64,000 bases of DNA from Siphonodentalium dalli (GCA_032622095.1 CP136061.1:45949797-46013796), one strand, 5' to 3'; positions 49,001-62,873 are shown, counted from the stretch's first letter. The notes: generated by a model from the sequence alone, not told the origin. A program made the numbers and translations.

Positions 49001-52000
49001 TATATATACCTGATGCCTGGGTTTATACTGATCTGTGAGGTATATATATACCTGATGCCTGGGTTTATACTGATCTGTGAGGTATATATATATATACCTG
49101 AAGCCTGGGTTTATACTGATCTGTGAGGTATATATATACCTGATGCCTGGGTTTATACTGATCTGTGAGGTATATATATACCTGATGCCTGGGTTTATAC
49201 TGATCTGTGAGGTATGTATATATATACCTGATGCCTGGGTTTATACTGATCTGTGAGATATATATATACCTGATGCCTGGGTTTATACTGATCTGTGAGG
49301 TATATATATACCTGATGCCTGGGTTTATACTGATCTGTGAGATATGTATATATATACCTGATGCCTGGGTTTATACTGATCTGTGAGGTATATATATACC
49401 TGATGCCTGGGTTTATACTGATCTGTGAGGTATATATATACCTGATGCCTGGGTTTATACTGATCTGTGAGGTATATATATACCTGATGCCTGGGTTTAT
49501 ACTGATCTGTGAGGTATGTATATATATACCTGATGCCTGGGTTTATACTGATCTGTGAGGTATGTATATATATACCTGATGCCTGGGTTTATACTGATCT
49601 GTGAGGTATGTATATATATACCTGAAGCCTGGGTTTATACTGATCTGTGAGGTATATATATACCTGATGCCTGGGTTTATACTGATCTGTGAGGTATGTA
49701 TATATATACCTGATGCCTGGGTTTATACTGATCTGTGAGGTATATATATACCTGATGCCTGGGTTTATACTGATCTGTGAGGTATATATATACCTGCTGC
49801 CTGGGTTTATCTGTGAGGTATATATATATACCTGATGCCTGGGTTTATACTGATCTGTGAGGTATGTATATATATACCTGAAGCCTGGGTTTATACTGAT
49901 ATGTGAGGTATATATATACCTGAAGCCTGGGTTTATCTGTGAGGTATATATATATATATATAAACCTGATGCCTGGGTTTGTACTGATCTGTGAGGTATG
50001 TATATATATACCTGATGCCTGGGTTTATACTGATCTGTGAGGTATGTATATACCTGATGCCTGGGTTTATACTGATCTGTGAGGTATATATATACCTGAT
50101 GCCTGGGTTTATCTGTGAGGTATGTATATATATACCTGATGCCTGGGTTTATACTGATCTGTGAGATATATATATACCTGATGCCTGGGTTTATACTGAT
50201 CTGTGAGGTATATATATACCTGATGCCTGGGTTTATACTGATCTGTGAGGTATATATATATATACCTGAAGCCTGGGTTTATACTGATCTGTGAGGTATA
50301 TATATACCTGATGCCTGGGTTTATACTGATCTGTGAGGTATATATATACCTGATGCCTGGGTTTATACTGATCTGTGAGGTATGTATATATATACCTGAT
50401 GCCTGGGTTTATACTGATCTGTGAGATATATATATACCTGATGCCTGGGTTTATACTGATCTGTGAGGTATGTATATATATACCTGAAGCCTGGGTTTAT
50501 ACTGATCTGTGAGGTATATATATACCTGATGCCTGGGTTTATACTGATCTGTGAGATATGTATATATATACCTGATGCCTGGGTTTATACTGATCTGTGA
50601 GGTATATATATACCTGATGCCTGGGTTTATACTGATCTGTGAGGTATATATATACCTGATGCCTGGGTTTATACTGATCTGTGAGGTATGTATATACCTG
50701 ATGCCTGGGTTTATACTGATCTGTGAGGTATGTATATATATACCTGATGCCTGGGTTTATACTGATCTGTGAGGTATGTATATATATACCTGAAGCCTGG
50801 GTTTATACTGATCTGTGAGGTATATATATACCTGATGCCTGGGTTTATACTGATCTGTGAGGTATGTATATATATACCTGATGCCTGGGTTTATACTGAT
50901 CTGTGAGGTATATATATACCTGATGCCTGGGTTTATACTGATCTGTGAGGTATATATATACCTGCTGCCTGGGTTTATCTGTGAGGTATATATATATACC
51001 TGATGCCTGGGTTTATACTGATCTGTGAGGTATGTATATATATACCTGAAGCCTGGGTTTATACTGATCTGTGAGGTATATATATACCTGAAGCCTGGGT
51101 TTATTTGTGAGGTATATATGTATATATAAACCTGATGCCTGGGTTTGTACTGATCTGTGAGGTATGTATATATATACCTGATGCCTGGGTTTATACTGAT
51201 CTGTGAGGTATGTATATATATATATACCTGATGCCTGGGTTTATACTGATCTGTGAGGTATATATATACCTGATGCCTGGGTTTATACTGATCTGTGAGG
51301 TATATATATATATATATACCTGATGCCTGGGTTTATACTGATCTGTGAGGTATATATATACCTGATGCCTGGGTTTATACTGATCTGTGAGGTATGTATA
51401 TATATACCTGATGCCTGGGTTTATATTGATCTGTGAGGTATATATATACCTGATGCCTGGGTTTATACTGATCTGTGAGGTATGTATATATATACCTGAT
51501 GCCTGGGTTTATACTGATCTGTGAGGTATATATATACCTGATGCCTGGGTTTATACTGATCTGTGAGGTATGTATATATATACCTGATGCCTGGGTTTAT
51601 ACTGATCTGTGAGGTATGTATATATATACCTGATGCCTGGGTTTATACTGATCTGTGAGGTATGTATATATATACCTGATGCCTGGGTTTATACTGATCT
51701 GTGAGGTATATATATACCTGATGCCTGGGTTTATACTGATCTGTGAGGTATGTATATATATATACCTGATGCCTGGGTTTATACTGATCTGTGAGGTATG
51801 TATATATATACCTGATGCCTGGGTTTATACTGATCTGTGAGGTATGTATATATATACCTGATGCCTGGGTTTATATTGATCTGTGAGGTATGTATATATA
51901 TACCTGATGCCTGGGTTTATACTGATCTGTGAGGTATGTATATATATACCTGATGCCTGGGTTTATACTGATCTGTGAGGTATGTATATATATACCTGAT

Positions 52001-53559
52001 GCCTGGGTTTATACTGATCTGTGAGGTATGTATATACCTGATGCCTGGGTTTATACTGATCTGTGAGGTATGTATATATATACCTGAAGCCTGGGTTTAT
52101 ACTGATCTGTGAGGTATATATATACCTGATGCCTGGGTTTATACTGATCTGTGAGGTATGTATATATATACCTGATGCCTGGGTTTATACTGATCTGTGA
52201 GGTATATATATACCTGATGCCTGGGTTTATACTGATCTGTGAGGTATGTATATACCTGATGCCTGGGTTTATACTGATCTGTGAGGTATATATATACCTG
52301 ATGCCTGGGTTTATCTGTGAGGTATGTATATATATACCTGATGCCTGGGTTTATACTGATCTGTGAGATATATATATACCTGATGCCTGGGTTTATACTG
52401 ATCTGTGAGGTATATATATACCTGATGCCTGGGTTTATACTGATCTGTGAGGTATATATATATATACCTGAAGCCTGGGTTTATACTGATCTGTGAGGTA
52501 TATATATACCTGATGCCTGGGTTTATACTGATCTGTGAGGTATATATATACCTGATGCCTGGGTTTATACTGATCTGTGAGGTATGTATATATATACCTG
52601 ATGCCTGGGTTTATACTGATCTGTGAGATATATATATACCTGATGCCTGGGTTTATACTGATCTGTGAGGTATGTATATATATACCTGAAGCCTGGGTTT
52701 ATACTGATCTGTGAGGTATATATATACCTGATGCCTGGGTTTATACTGATCTGTGAGATATGTATATATATACCTGATGCCTGGGTTTATACTGATCTGT
52801 GAGGTATGTATATATATACCTGATGCCTGGGTTTATACTGATCTGTGAGGTATATATATACCTGATGCCTGGGTTTATACTGATCTGTGAGGTATATATA
52901 TACCTGATGCCTGGGTTTATACTGATCTGTGAGATATGTATATATATACCTGATGCCTGGGTTTATACTGATCTGTGAGGTATGTATATATATACCTGAT
53001 GCCTGGGTTTATACTGATCTGTGAGGTATATATATACCTGATGCCTGGGTTTATACTGATCTGTGAGATATGTATATATATACCTGATGCCTGGGTTTAT
53101 ACTGATCTGTGAGGTATGTATATATATACCTGATGCCTGGGTTTATACTGATCTGTGAGGTATATATATACCTGATGCCTGGGTTTATACTGATCTGTGA
53201 GGTATATATATACCTGATGCCTGGGTTTATACTGATCTGTGAGGTATGTATATATATACCTGAAGCCTGGGTTTATACTGATCTGTGAGGTATGTATATA
53301 TATACCTGATGCCTGGGTTTATACTGATCTGTGAGGTATGTATATATATACCTGATGCCTGGGTTTATACTGATCTGTGAGGTATGTATATATATACCTG
53401 AAGCCTGGGTTTATACTGATCTGTGAGGTATGTATATACCTGATGCCTGGGTTTATACTGATCTGTGAGGTATATATATACCTGATGCCTGGGTTTATAC
53501 TGATCTGTGAGGTATGTATATATATACCTGATGCCTGGGTTTATACTGATCTGTGAGGT

Positions 53560-56500
53560 ATATATATACCTGCTGCCTGGGTTTATCTGTGAGGTATATA
53601 TATATACCTGATGCCTGGGTTTATACTGATCTGTGAGGTATGTATATATATATACCTGATGCCTGGGTTTATACTGATCTGTGAGGTATGTATATATATA
53701 CCTGATGCCTGGGTTTATACTGATCTGTGAGGTATGTATATATATACCTGATGCCTGGGTTTATACTGATCTGTGAGGTATATATATACCCGATGCCTGG
53801 GTTTATACTGATCTGTGAGGTATGTATATATATACCTGATGCCTGGGTTTATACTGATCTGTGAGGTATATATATACCTGAAGCCTGGGTTTATACTGAT
53901 CTGTGAGGTATGTATATATATACCTGATGCCTGGGTTTATACTGATCTGTGAGGTATATATATACCTGAAGCCTGGGTTTATACTGATCTGTGAGGTATG
54001 TATATATATACCTGAAGCCTGGGTTTATACTGATCTGTGAGGTATGTATATATATACCTGATGCCTGGGTTTATACTGATCTGTGAGGTATGTATATATA
54101 TACCTGATGCCTGGGTTTATACTGATCTGTGAGGTATGTATATATACCTGATGCCTGGGTTTATACTGATCTGTGAGGTATGTATATATATACCTGATGC
54201 CTGGGTTTATACTGATCTGTGAGGTATATATATACCTGATGCCTGGGTTTATACTGATCTGTGAGGTATATATATACCTGATGCCTGGGTTTATACTGAT
54301 CTGTGAGGTATGTATATATATACCTGATGCCTGGGTTTATACTGATCTGTGAGATATGTATATATATACCTGATGCCTGGGTTTATACTGATCTGTGAGG
54401 TATATATATACCTGATGCCTGGGTTTATACTGATCTGTGAGGTATGTATATACCTGATGCCTGGGTTTATACTGATCTGTGAGGTATGTATATATATACC
54501 TGATGCCTGGGTTTATACTGATCTGTGAGGTATGTATATATATACCTGAAGCCTGTGTTTATACTGATCTGTGAGGTATATATATACCTGATGCCTGGGT
54601 TTATACTGATCTGTGAGGTATGTATATATATACCTGATGCCTGGGTTTATACTGATCTGTGAGGTATATATATACCTGATGCCTGGGTTTATACTGATCT
54701 GTGAGGTATATATATACCTGCTGCCTGGGTTTATCTGTGAGGTATATATATATACCTGATGCCTGGGTTTATACTGATCTGTGAGGTATGTATATATATA
54801 CCTGAAGCCTGGGTTTATACTGATCTGTGAGGTATATATATACCTGATGCCTGGGTTTATACTGATCTGTGAGATATGTATATATATACCTGATGCCTGG
54901 GTTTATACTGATCTGTGAGGTATGTATATATATACCTGATGCCTGGGTTTATACTGATCTGTGAGGTATATATATACCTGATGCCTGGGTTTATACTGAT
55001 CTGTGAGGTATATATATACCTGATGCCTGGGTTTATACTGATCTGTGAGATATGTATATATATACCTGATGCCTGGGTTTATACTGATCTGTGAGGTATG
55101 TATATATATACCTGATGCCTGGGTTTATACTGATCTGTGAGGTATATATATACCTGATGCCTGGGTTTATACTGATCTGTGAGATATGTATATATATACC
55201 TGATGCCTGGGTTTATACTGATCTGTGAGGTATGTATATATATACCTGATGCCTGGGTTTATACTGATCTGTGAGGTATATATATACCTGATGCCTGGGT
55301 TTATACTGATCTGTGAGGTATATATATACCTGATGCCTGGGTTTATACTGATCTGTGAGGTATGTATATATATACCTGAAGCCTGGGTTTATACTGATCT
55401 GTGAGGTATGTATATATATACCTGATGCCTGGGTTTATACTGATCTGTGAGGTATGTATATATATACCTGATGCCTGGGTTTATACTGATCTGTGAGGTA
55501 TGTATATATATACCTGAAGCCTGGGTTTATACTGATCTGTGAGGTATGTATATACCTGATGCCTGGGTTTATACTGATCTGTGAGGTATATATATACCTG
55601 ATGCCTGGGTTTATACTGATCTGTGAGGTATGTATATATATACCTGATGCCTGGGTTTATACTGATCTGTGAGGTATATATATACCTGCTGCCTGGGTTT
55701 ATCTGTGAGGTATATATATATACCTGATGCCTGGGTTTATACTGATCTGTGAGGTATGTATATATATATACCTGATGCCTGGGTTTATACTGATCTGTGA
55801 GGTATGTATATATATACCTGATGCCTGGGTTTATACTGATCTGTGAGGTATGTATATATATACCTGATGCCTGGGTTTATACTGATCTGTGAGGTATATA
55901 TATACCCGATGCCTGGGTTTATACTGATCTGTGAGGTATGTATATATATACCTGATGCCTGGGTTTATACTGATCTGTGAGGTATATATATACCTGAAGC
56001 CTGGGTTTATACTGATCTGTGAGGTATGTATATATATACCTGATGCCTGGGTTTATACTGATCTGTGAGGTATATATATACCTGAAGCCTGGGTTTATAC
56101 TGATCTGTGAGGTATGTATATATATACCTGAAGCCTGGGTTTATACTGATCTGTGAGGTATGTATATATATACCTGATGCCTGGGTTTATACTGATCTGT
56201 GAGGTATGTATATATATACCTGATGCCTGGGTTTATACTGATCTGTGAGGTATGTATATATACCTGATGCCTGGGTTTATACTGATCTGTGAGGTATGTA
56301 TATATATACCTGATGCCTGGGTTTATACTGATCTGTGAGGTATATATATACCTGATGCCTGGGTTTATACTGATCTGTGAGGTATATATATACCTGATGC
56401 CTGGGTTTATACTGATCTGTGAGGTATGTATATATATACCTGATGCCTGGGTTTATACTGATCTGTGAGATATGTATATATATACCTGATGCCTGGGTTT

Positions 56501-56850
56501 ATACTGATCTGTGAGGTATATATATACCTGATGCCTGGGTTTATACTGATCTGTGAGGTATGTATATACCTGATGCCTGGGTTTATACTGATCTGTGAGG
56601 TATGTATATATATACCTGATGCCTGGGTTTATACTGATCTGTGAGGTATGTATATATATACCTGAAGCCTGTGTTTATACTGATCTGTGAGGTATATATA
56701 TACCTGATGCCTGGGTTTATACTGATCTGTGAGGTATGTATATATATACCTGATGCCTGGGTTTATACTGATCTGTGAGGTATATATATACCTGATGCCT
56801 GGGTTTATACTGATCTGTGAGGTATATATATACCTGCTGCCTGGGTTTAT
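53560..56850. repeat. Duplicated block of about 2.1 kb in the E2-proximal part of the minisatellite
   Basis: The rare variant GCCTGTGTTT occurs at 54551 and 56667 (2,116 bp apart). CTGCTGCC short units at about 53571/55685 and 54718/56833 repeat the same spacing. This is a second, independent higher-order period in the array. Confidence 0.65.
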
Positions 56851-59800
56851 CTGTGAGGTATATATATATACCTGATGCCTGGGTTTATACTGATCTGTGA
56901 GGTATGTATATATATACCTGAAGCCTGGGTTTATACTGATCTGTGAGGTATATATATACCTGAAGCCTGGGTTTATTTGTGAGGTATATATGTATATATA
57001 AACCTGATGCCTGGGTTTGTACTGATCTGTGAGGTATGTATATATATACCTGATGCCTGGGTTTATACTGATCTGTGAGGTATGTATATATATATATACC
57101 TGATGCCTGGGTTTATACTGATCTGTGAGGTATATATATACCTGATGCCTGGGTTTATACTGATCTGTGAGGTATATATATATATATATACCTGATGCCT
57201 GGGTTTATACTGATCTGTGAGGTATATATATACCTGATGCCTGGGTTTATACTGATCTGTGAGGTATGTATATATATACCTGATGCCTGGGTTTATATTG
57301 ATCTGTGAGGTATATATATACCTGATGCCTGGGTTTATACTGATCTGTGAGGTATGTATATATATACCTGATGCCTGGGTTTATACTGATCTGTGAGGTA
57401 TATATATACCTGATGCCTGGGTTTATACTGATCTGTGAGGTATATATATACCTGATGCCTGGGTTTATACTGATCTGTGAGGTATGTATATATATACCTG
57501 ATGCCTGGGTTTATACTGATCTGTGAGGTATGTATATATATACCTGATGCCTGGGTTTATACTGATCTGTGAGGTATATATATACCTGATGCCTGGGTTT
57601 ATACTGATCTGTGAGGTATGTATATATATACCTGATGCCTGGGTTTATACTGATCTGTGAGGTATGTATATATATACCTGATGCCTGGGTTTATACTGAT
57701 CTGTGAGGTATGTATATATATACCTGATGCCTGGGTTTATATTGATCTGTGAGGTATGTATATATATACCTGATGCCTGGGTTTATACTGATCTGTGAGG
57801 TATGTATATATATACCTGATGCCTGGGTTTATACTGATCTGTGAGGTATGTATATATATACCTGATGCCTGGGTTTATACTGATCTGTGAGGTATGTATA
57901 TACCTGATGCCTGGGTTTATACTGATCTGTGAGGTATGTATATATATACCTGAAGCCTGGGTTTATACTGATCTGTGAGGTATATATATACCTGATGCCT
58001 GGGTTTATACTGATCTGTGAGGTATGTATATATATACCTGATGCCTGGGTTTATACTGATCTGTGAGGTATATATATACCTGATGCCTGGGTTTATACTG
58101 ATCTGTGAGGTATGTATATACCTGATGCCTGGGTTTATACTGATCTGTGAGGTATGTATATATATACCTGATGCCTGGGTTTATACTGATCTGTGAGGTA
58201 TATATATACCTGATGCCTGGGTTTATCTGTGAGGTATGTATATATATACCTGATGCCTGGGTTTATACTGATCTGTGAGGTATATATATACCTGATGCCT
58301 GGGTTTATCTGTGAGGTATGTATATATATACCTGATGCCTGGGTTTATACTGATCTGTGAGATATATATATACCTGATGCCTGGGTTTATACTGATCTGT
58401 GAGGTATATATATACCTGATGCCTGGGTTTATACTGATCTGTGAGGTATATATATATATATACCTGAAGCCTGGGTTTATACTGATCTGTGAGGTATATA
58501 TATACCTGATGCCTGGGTTTATACTGATCTGTGAGGTATATATATACCTGATGCCTGGGTTTATACTGATCTGTGAGGTATGTATATATATACCTGATGC
58601 CTGGGTTTATACTGATCTGTGAGATATATATATATACCTGATGCCTGGGTTTATACTGATCTGTGAGGTATGTATATATATACCTGAAGCCTGGGTTTAT
58701 ACTGATCTGTGAGGTATATATATACCTGATGCCTGGGTTTATACTGATCTGTGAGATATGTATATATATACCTGATGCCTGGGTTTATACTGATCTGTGA
58801 GGTATGTATATATATACCTGATGCCTGGGTTTATACTGATCTGTGAGGTATATATATACCTGATGCCTGGGTTTATACTGATCTGTGAGGTATATATATA
58901 CCTGATGCCTGGGTTTATACTGATCTGTGAGATATGTATATATATACCTGATGCCTGGGTTTATATTGATCTGTGAGGTATGTATATATATATATACCTG
59001 ATGCCTGGGTTTATACTGATCTGTGAGGTATATATATATATATATACCTGATGCCTGGGTTTATACTGATCTGTGAGGTATGTATATATATACCTGATGC
59101 CTGGGTTTATACTGATCTGTGAGGTATATATATACCTGATGCCTGGGTTTATACTGATCTGTGAGATATGTATATATATACCTGATGCCTGGGTTTATAC
59201 TGATCTGTGAGGTATGTATATATATACCTGATGCCTGGGTTTATACTGATCTGTGAGGTATATATATACCTGATGCCTGGGTTTATACTGATCTGTGAGG
59301 TATATATATACCTGATGCCTGGGTTTATACTGATCTGTGAGGTATGTATATATATACCTGAAGCCTGGGTTTATACTGATCTGTGAGGTATGTATATATA
59401 TACCTGATGCCTGGGTTTATACTGATCTGTGAGGTATGTATATATATACCTGATGCCTGGGTTTATACTGATCTGTGAGGTATGTATATATATACCTGAA
59501 GCCTGGGTTTATACTGATCTGTGAGGTATGTATATACCTGATGCCTGGGTTTATACTGATCTGTGAGGTATATATATACCTGATGCCTGGGTTTATACTG
59601 ATCTGTGAGGTATGTATATATATACCTGATGCCTGGGTTTATACTGATCTGTGAGGTATATATATACCTGCTGCCTGGGTTTATCTGTGAGGTATATATA
59701 TATACCTGATGCCTGGGTTTATACTGATCTGTGAGGTATGTATATATATATACCTGATGCCTGGGTTTATACTGATCTGTGAGGTATGTATATATATACC

Positions 59801-61224
59801 TGATGCCTGGGTTTATACTGATCTGTGAGGTATGTATATATATACCTGATGCCTGGGTTTATTCTGATCTGTGAGGTATATATATACCCGATGCCTGGGT
59901 TTATACTGATCTGTGAGGTATGTATATATATACCTGATGCCTGGGTTTATACTGATCTGTGAGGTATATATATACCTGAAGCCTGGGTTTATACTGATCT
60001 GTGAGGTATGTATATATATACCTGATGCCTGGGTTTATACTGATCTGTGAGGTATATATATACCTGAAGCCTGGGTTTATACTGATCTGTGAGGTATGTA
60101 TATATATACCTGAAGCCTGGGTTTATATTGATCTGTGAGGTATGTATATATATACCTGATGCCTGGGTTTATATTGATCTGTGAGGTATGTATATATATA
60201 TACCTGATGCCTGGGTTTATACTGATCTGTGAGGTATGTATATATATACCTGATGCCTGGGTTTATATTGATCTGTGAGGTATGTATATATATATACCTG
60301 ATGCCTGGGTTTATACTGATCTGTGAGGTATGTATATATATACCTGATGCCTGGGTTTATATTGATCTGTGAGGTATGTATATATATACCTGATGCCTGG
60401 GTTTATATTGATCTGTGAGGTATGTATATATATACCTGATGCCTGGGTTTATACTGATCTGTGAGGTATGTATATATATATATACCTGATGCCTGGGTTT
60501 ATACTGATCTGTGAGGTATATATATACCTGATGCCTGGGTTTATACTGATCTGTGAGGTATGTATATATATACCTGATGCCTGGGTTTATACTGATCTGT
60601 GAGGTATATATATACCTGATGCCTGGGTTTATACTGATCTGTGAGGTATGTATATATATACCTGATGCCTGGGTTTATACTGATCTGTGAGGTATATATA
60701 TACCTGATGCCTGGGTTTATATTGATCTGTGAGGTATATATATACCTGATGCCTGGGTTTATACTGATCTGTGAGGTATATATATACCTGATGCCTGGGT
60801 TTATACTGATCTGTGAGGTATGTATATATATACCTGATGCCTGGGTTTATATTGATCTGTGAGGTATATATATACCTGATGCCTGGGTTTATACTGATCT
60901 GTGAGATATATATATATACCTGATGCCTGGGTTTATACTGATCTGTGAGGTATATATATACCTGATGCCTGGGTTTATCTGTGAGGTATATATATATATA
61001 TAAACCTGAAGCCTGGGTTTATACTGATCTGTGAGGTATGTATATATATACCTGAAGCCTGGGTTTATACTGATCTGTGAGGTATATATATATACCTGAA
61101 GCCTGGGTTTATACTGATCTGTGAGGTATATATATACCTGAAGCCTGGGTTTATACTGATCTGTGAGGTATATATATACCTGATTCCTGGGTTGACTTTG
61201 ATTTGTAATGGATATGATATATAC

Positions 61225-61315
61225 CTGAGGCAGCTATTGAATTTGATCCACCATTAGATACGGATCCGGAGAGAAGATTACCATCCATCTGCATCACTAT
61301 AGTCTTCCAGCCATC
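61225..61315 (-). CDS. Exon E2: middle of LamG-like domain
   Basis: This 91-nt exon lies between acceptor TTTTCTTCAG and donor CAG|GTATAT. It starts in phase 0, matching the end of E1, and ends in phase 1. It encodes about 30 residues starting DGWKTIVMQMDGNLLSGSV, the typical LamG pair of strands (W-x-T-hydrophobic run followed by a D/N-G turn). Its donor is unusual: the intron continues GTATATATCATATCC, and this is the first, divergent unit of the 31-kb minisatellite that fills intron 2. The donor itself is therefore part of the repeat pattern. Phase agreement with E1 and E3 and the continuity of the LamG fold make the call firm despite the short length. Confidence 0.85.
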
Positions 61316-61544
61316 CTGAAGAAAACATCCAGGAGCAAGAATTAAAGACATATTATGTACTTGTTCGGGTGTGTGAAACTGATGATTCAGGTGCTATGCC
61401 AACTGGAGGAATGTAGCATTCTACTAACATCACCGAAAATTTCAAGCAAATCGACCGTACCATTCCATAGAAAACATTGTCTGAACTACGCTATATTGTA
61501 AATATTTACTACTCGAATCGGGACGCTTCTATCGGCGATAAACT

Positions 61545-61706
61545 GACAAAAACAATTTCGCAATCAACAGTCACTGCATTTAATTAATATATAAGAATGT
61601 CGGTGTGTGTTGTCAATTTAGATATACTATTTGTAAAAATAACTACTTTGAACAAGATTATTCTCCATTTCTATTTGATCACCATACCGGAGTGTTTCAC
61701 ATCACT
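61545..61706 (-). repeat. Dispersed repeat shared with 5499-5680 (inverted)
   Basis: This is the reverse complement of the segment inside the hAT-like element at 4648-8854. It lies between E1 and E2, followed by a truncated TTAA-type end (61733) and a half M1 MITE (61781). Confidence 0.7.
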
Positions 61707-61732
61707 AACAAATGTCAGATCTGTCACTTTAA

Positions 61733-61770
61733 CCCTTTCATGACAGGGGCTGCGCTGGTGCAACATTAAA
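61733..61770. mobile_element. Truncated TTAA-type element end
   Basis: TTAA followed by CCCTTTCATGACAGGGGC resembles the left end of the TTAA family at 15761; no right end is found before the half M1 at 61781. Confidence 0.5.
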
Positions 61771-61780
61771 GATCTTGTGC

Positions 61781-61891
61781 CAGTGAGAGCTTTCTGATGA
61801 ATGGCAACAAGCCATATTTCCGACTAAATCCTGAAAAATTACCCATAATTCTGCTGTGGTTAAGGAGTCGATTATTTAGGGCATTACTGTA
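61781..61891. mobile_element. M1 MITE, right half only
   Basis: It runs from CAGTGAGAGCTTTCTGATG to GGGCATTACTGTA, in intron 1 about 60 bp from E1. Confidence 0.85.
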
Positions 61892-61951
61892 CTTTTAGTA
61901 GCGAATGGGAGAATTAATTCAGTATAGAAATGGTTAAGCACTAAAACTCAC

Positions 61952-62304
61952 TTCGTCATTAACTGTTAAAACTTTGGGAGGATCGTTCGTCGTATCCACA
62001 GTAAAGGCTACACCGCTGTTTTTAACAGTAATTGCTAGAGTTGGATCTAAGTCGCAGTCTTTGTTTGTCAACAAAGCAAGTTCATAGTTGCCTGTTGGTT
62101 TGTCTTCTTTGAATCTGATTTCGATGTACACAGTATCTGGCCACCACTTTTCTCTGAAAGCCGGAATTGAGATGCTGGATGTTGCTCCATTGAAATTCCC
62201 AATACCACCTTGGATGTCAACATCCTTGAAATCTGCCCAAACATTAGCTCCGCCCCCATTGGCAACGGTGTCATCAAATGTGATTTCCAACTCAGGTTTG
62301 CAAA
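61952..62304 (-). CDS. Exon E1: N-terminal part of LamG-like domain, Pif/BMSP-like extracellular matrix protein
   Basis: This 353-nt internal exon follows a pyrimidine-rich acceptor (TTTCTTTATTTTAG) and ends at donor GTGAGT. It enters in phase 1, using two nucleotides to complete a codon, and leaves in phase 0. It encodes about 117 residues beginning CKPELEITFDDTVANGGG, followed by GGIGNFNG and a WWPDTVYIEIRFK strand. This is the beta-sandwich pattern of LamG-like (concanavalin-like) domains, including those of molluscan Pif/BMSP shell proteins. The segment is rich in Asp/Glu, as expected of a mineral-matrix protein. The domain continues in E2 and E3. No start codon belongs here; the methionine-initiated reading that begins upstream of the acceptor is intronic. 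Function as a secreted shell or cuticle matrix component is inferred from domain composition; the LamG-like assignment rests on pattern recognition, not a profile search. Confidence 0.85.
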
Positions 62305-62335
62305 CTAAAATAAAGAAAATAGTTTCAGTTGGGCC

Positions 62336-62873
62336 AGGGTTGCCAAAGTATCGACAGTACAACAACTTTCGGTACCGGTTCTGTACTGATGTTCAGTACC
62401 GCAAACCAGGTCGGTATCGGTACTCATTGAGTGGACTTTTATACTGCAAATAACTTTTTAACGGTTTTTGGCAAGTTGCAAAGGGAGGATTTTTTTAAAA
62501 ACGGAATACAGAGTGGAACGAATGTAGACATGTATGTTTGACTACTGGGTCGGTTTAAGAAATACAGTTATCACAAGCGCCCATACAATGTACGCATTCT
62601 GTCAAATTTGTGACAAGTTGTCATAGTGCGGTATACTGAGCCTTTGAACGTTTGAATGTGCTGACGATATCACGTTAACCCATCGCAGTCGTGTTTGGCG
62701 TTACATTGAACTGCTTAATTAACCCTTTATATTCGTTAAGAGGTATATTAATAGAAATCAACAATCAGTACCGAGAACCATCGGTACTCGACATCAGAAC
62801 TGGTACCGATTTAATTCCTGATTACTGCCGATTCCGGTACTGGTACCGGTACCAGTACCTATTGGCAACCCTG
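62336..62873. mobile_element. hAT-like MITE, 8-bp duplication, next to E1 acceptor
   Basis: The ends (C)AGGGTTGCCAA and TTGGCAACCCTG are flanked by GTTGGGCC at 62328-62335 and 62874-62881. The 8-bp duplication plus CAGGG ends fit hAT. The interior is rich in GGTACCG-type palindromes. The left boundary lies 24-32 bp from the first base of exon E1. Confidence 0.82.

Larger units (their letters stand above)
30417..61224. repeat. About 31-kb intronic minisatellite, 42-bp unit, about 700 units
   Basis: This is a head-to-tail array. The common unit is 42 bp, with core GGTATATATATACC followed on the plus strand by TGATGCCTGGGTTTATAC and then TGATCTGTGA. Variant units are 46 bp (TATGTATATATATA core), 42 bp (TATGTATATA core), longer (AT expansion) and 36 bp (loss of ACTGAT). 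Point variants include GAAGCC for GATGCC, GAGATA for GAGGTA, and CTGCTGCC. Total length divided by unit length gives an estimate near 700 units. It fills most of intron 2 of the minus-strand gene and starts at the E2 donor. On the minus strand each unit carries CATCAG|GTATATATATACC, a donor-like sequence. Units are near identical in the middle and decayed at both edges (30417-30790 and 61180-61224). The plus-strand reading frames through it are by-products of the 42-bp period. Confidence 0.97.

Noticed and set aside
30879-60862. Many plus-strand open frames with a 14-residue cycle (YIYLMPGFILICEV type)
   Set aside because: They arise because the 42-bp unit is a multiple of three and has no stop in this frame; each ends when a 46-bp or other unit shifts the frame. 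They lie antisense in an intron, with no start context or conserved length.
30417-61224. CRISPR-like regular repeat spacing
   Set aside because: Units are directly adjacent with no unique spacers, the context is a eukaryotic intron, and there are no cas genes.
30417-61224. Centromere or telomere identity of the array
   Set aside because: The array lies inside one intron of a phase-consistent gene and the unit is not a telomere motif. Higher-order structure alone is not evidence of a centromere.
62088-62453. Plus-strand frame of 121 codons opposite E1
   Set aside because: Antisense shadow of exon E1, running into the hAT-like MITE.
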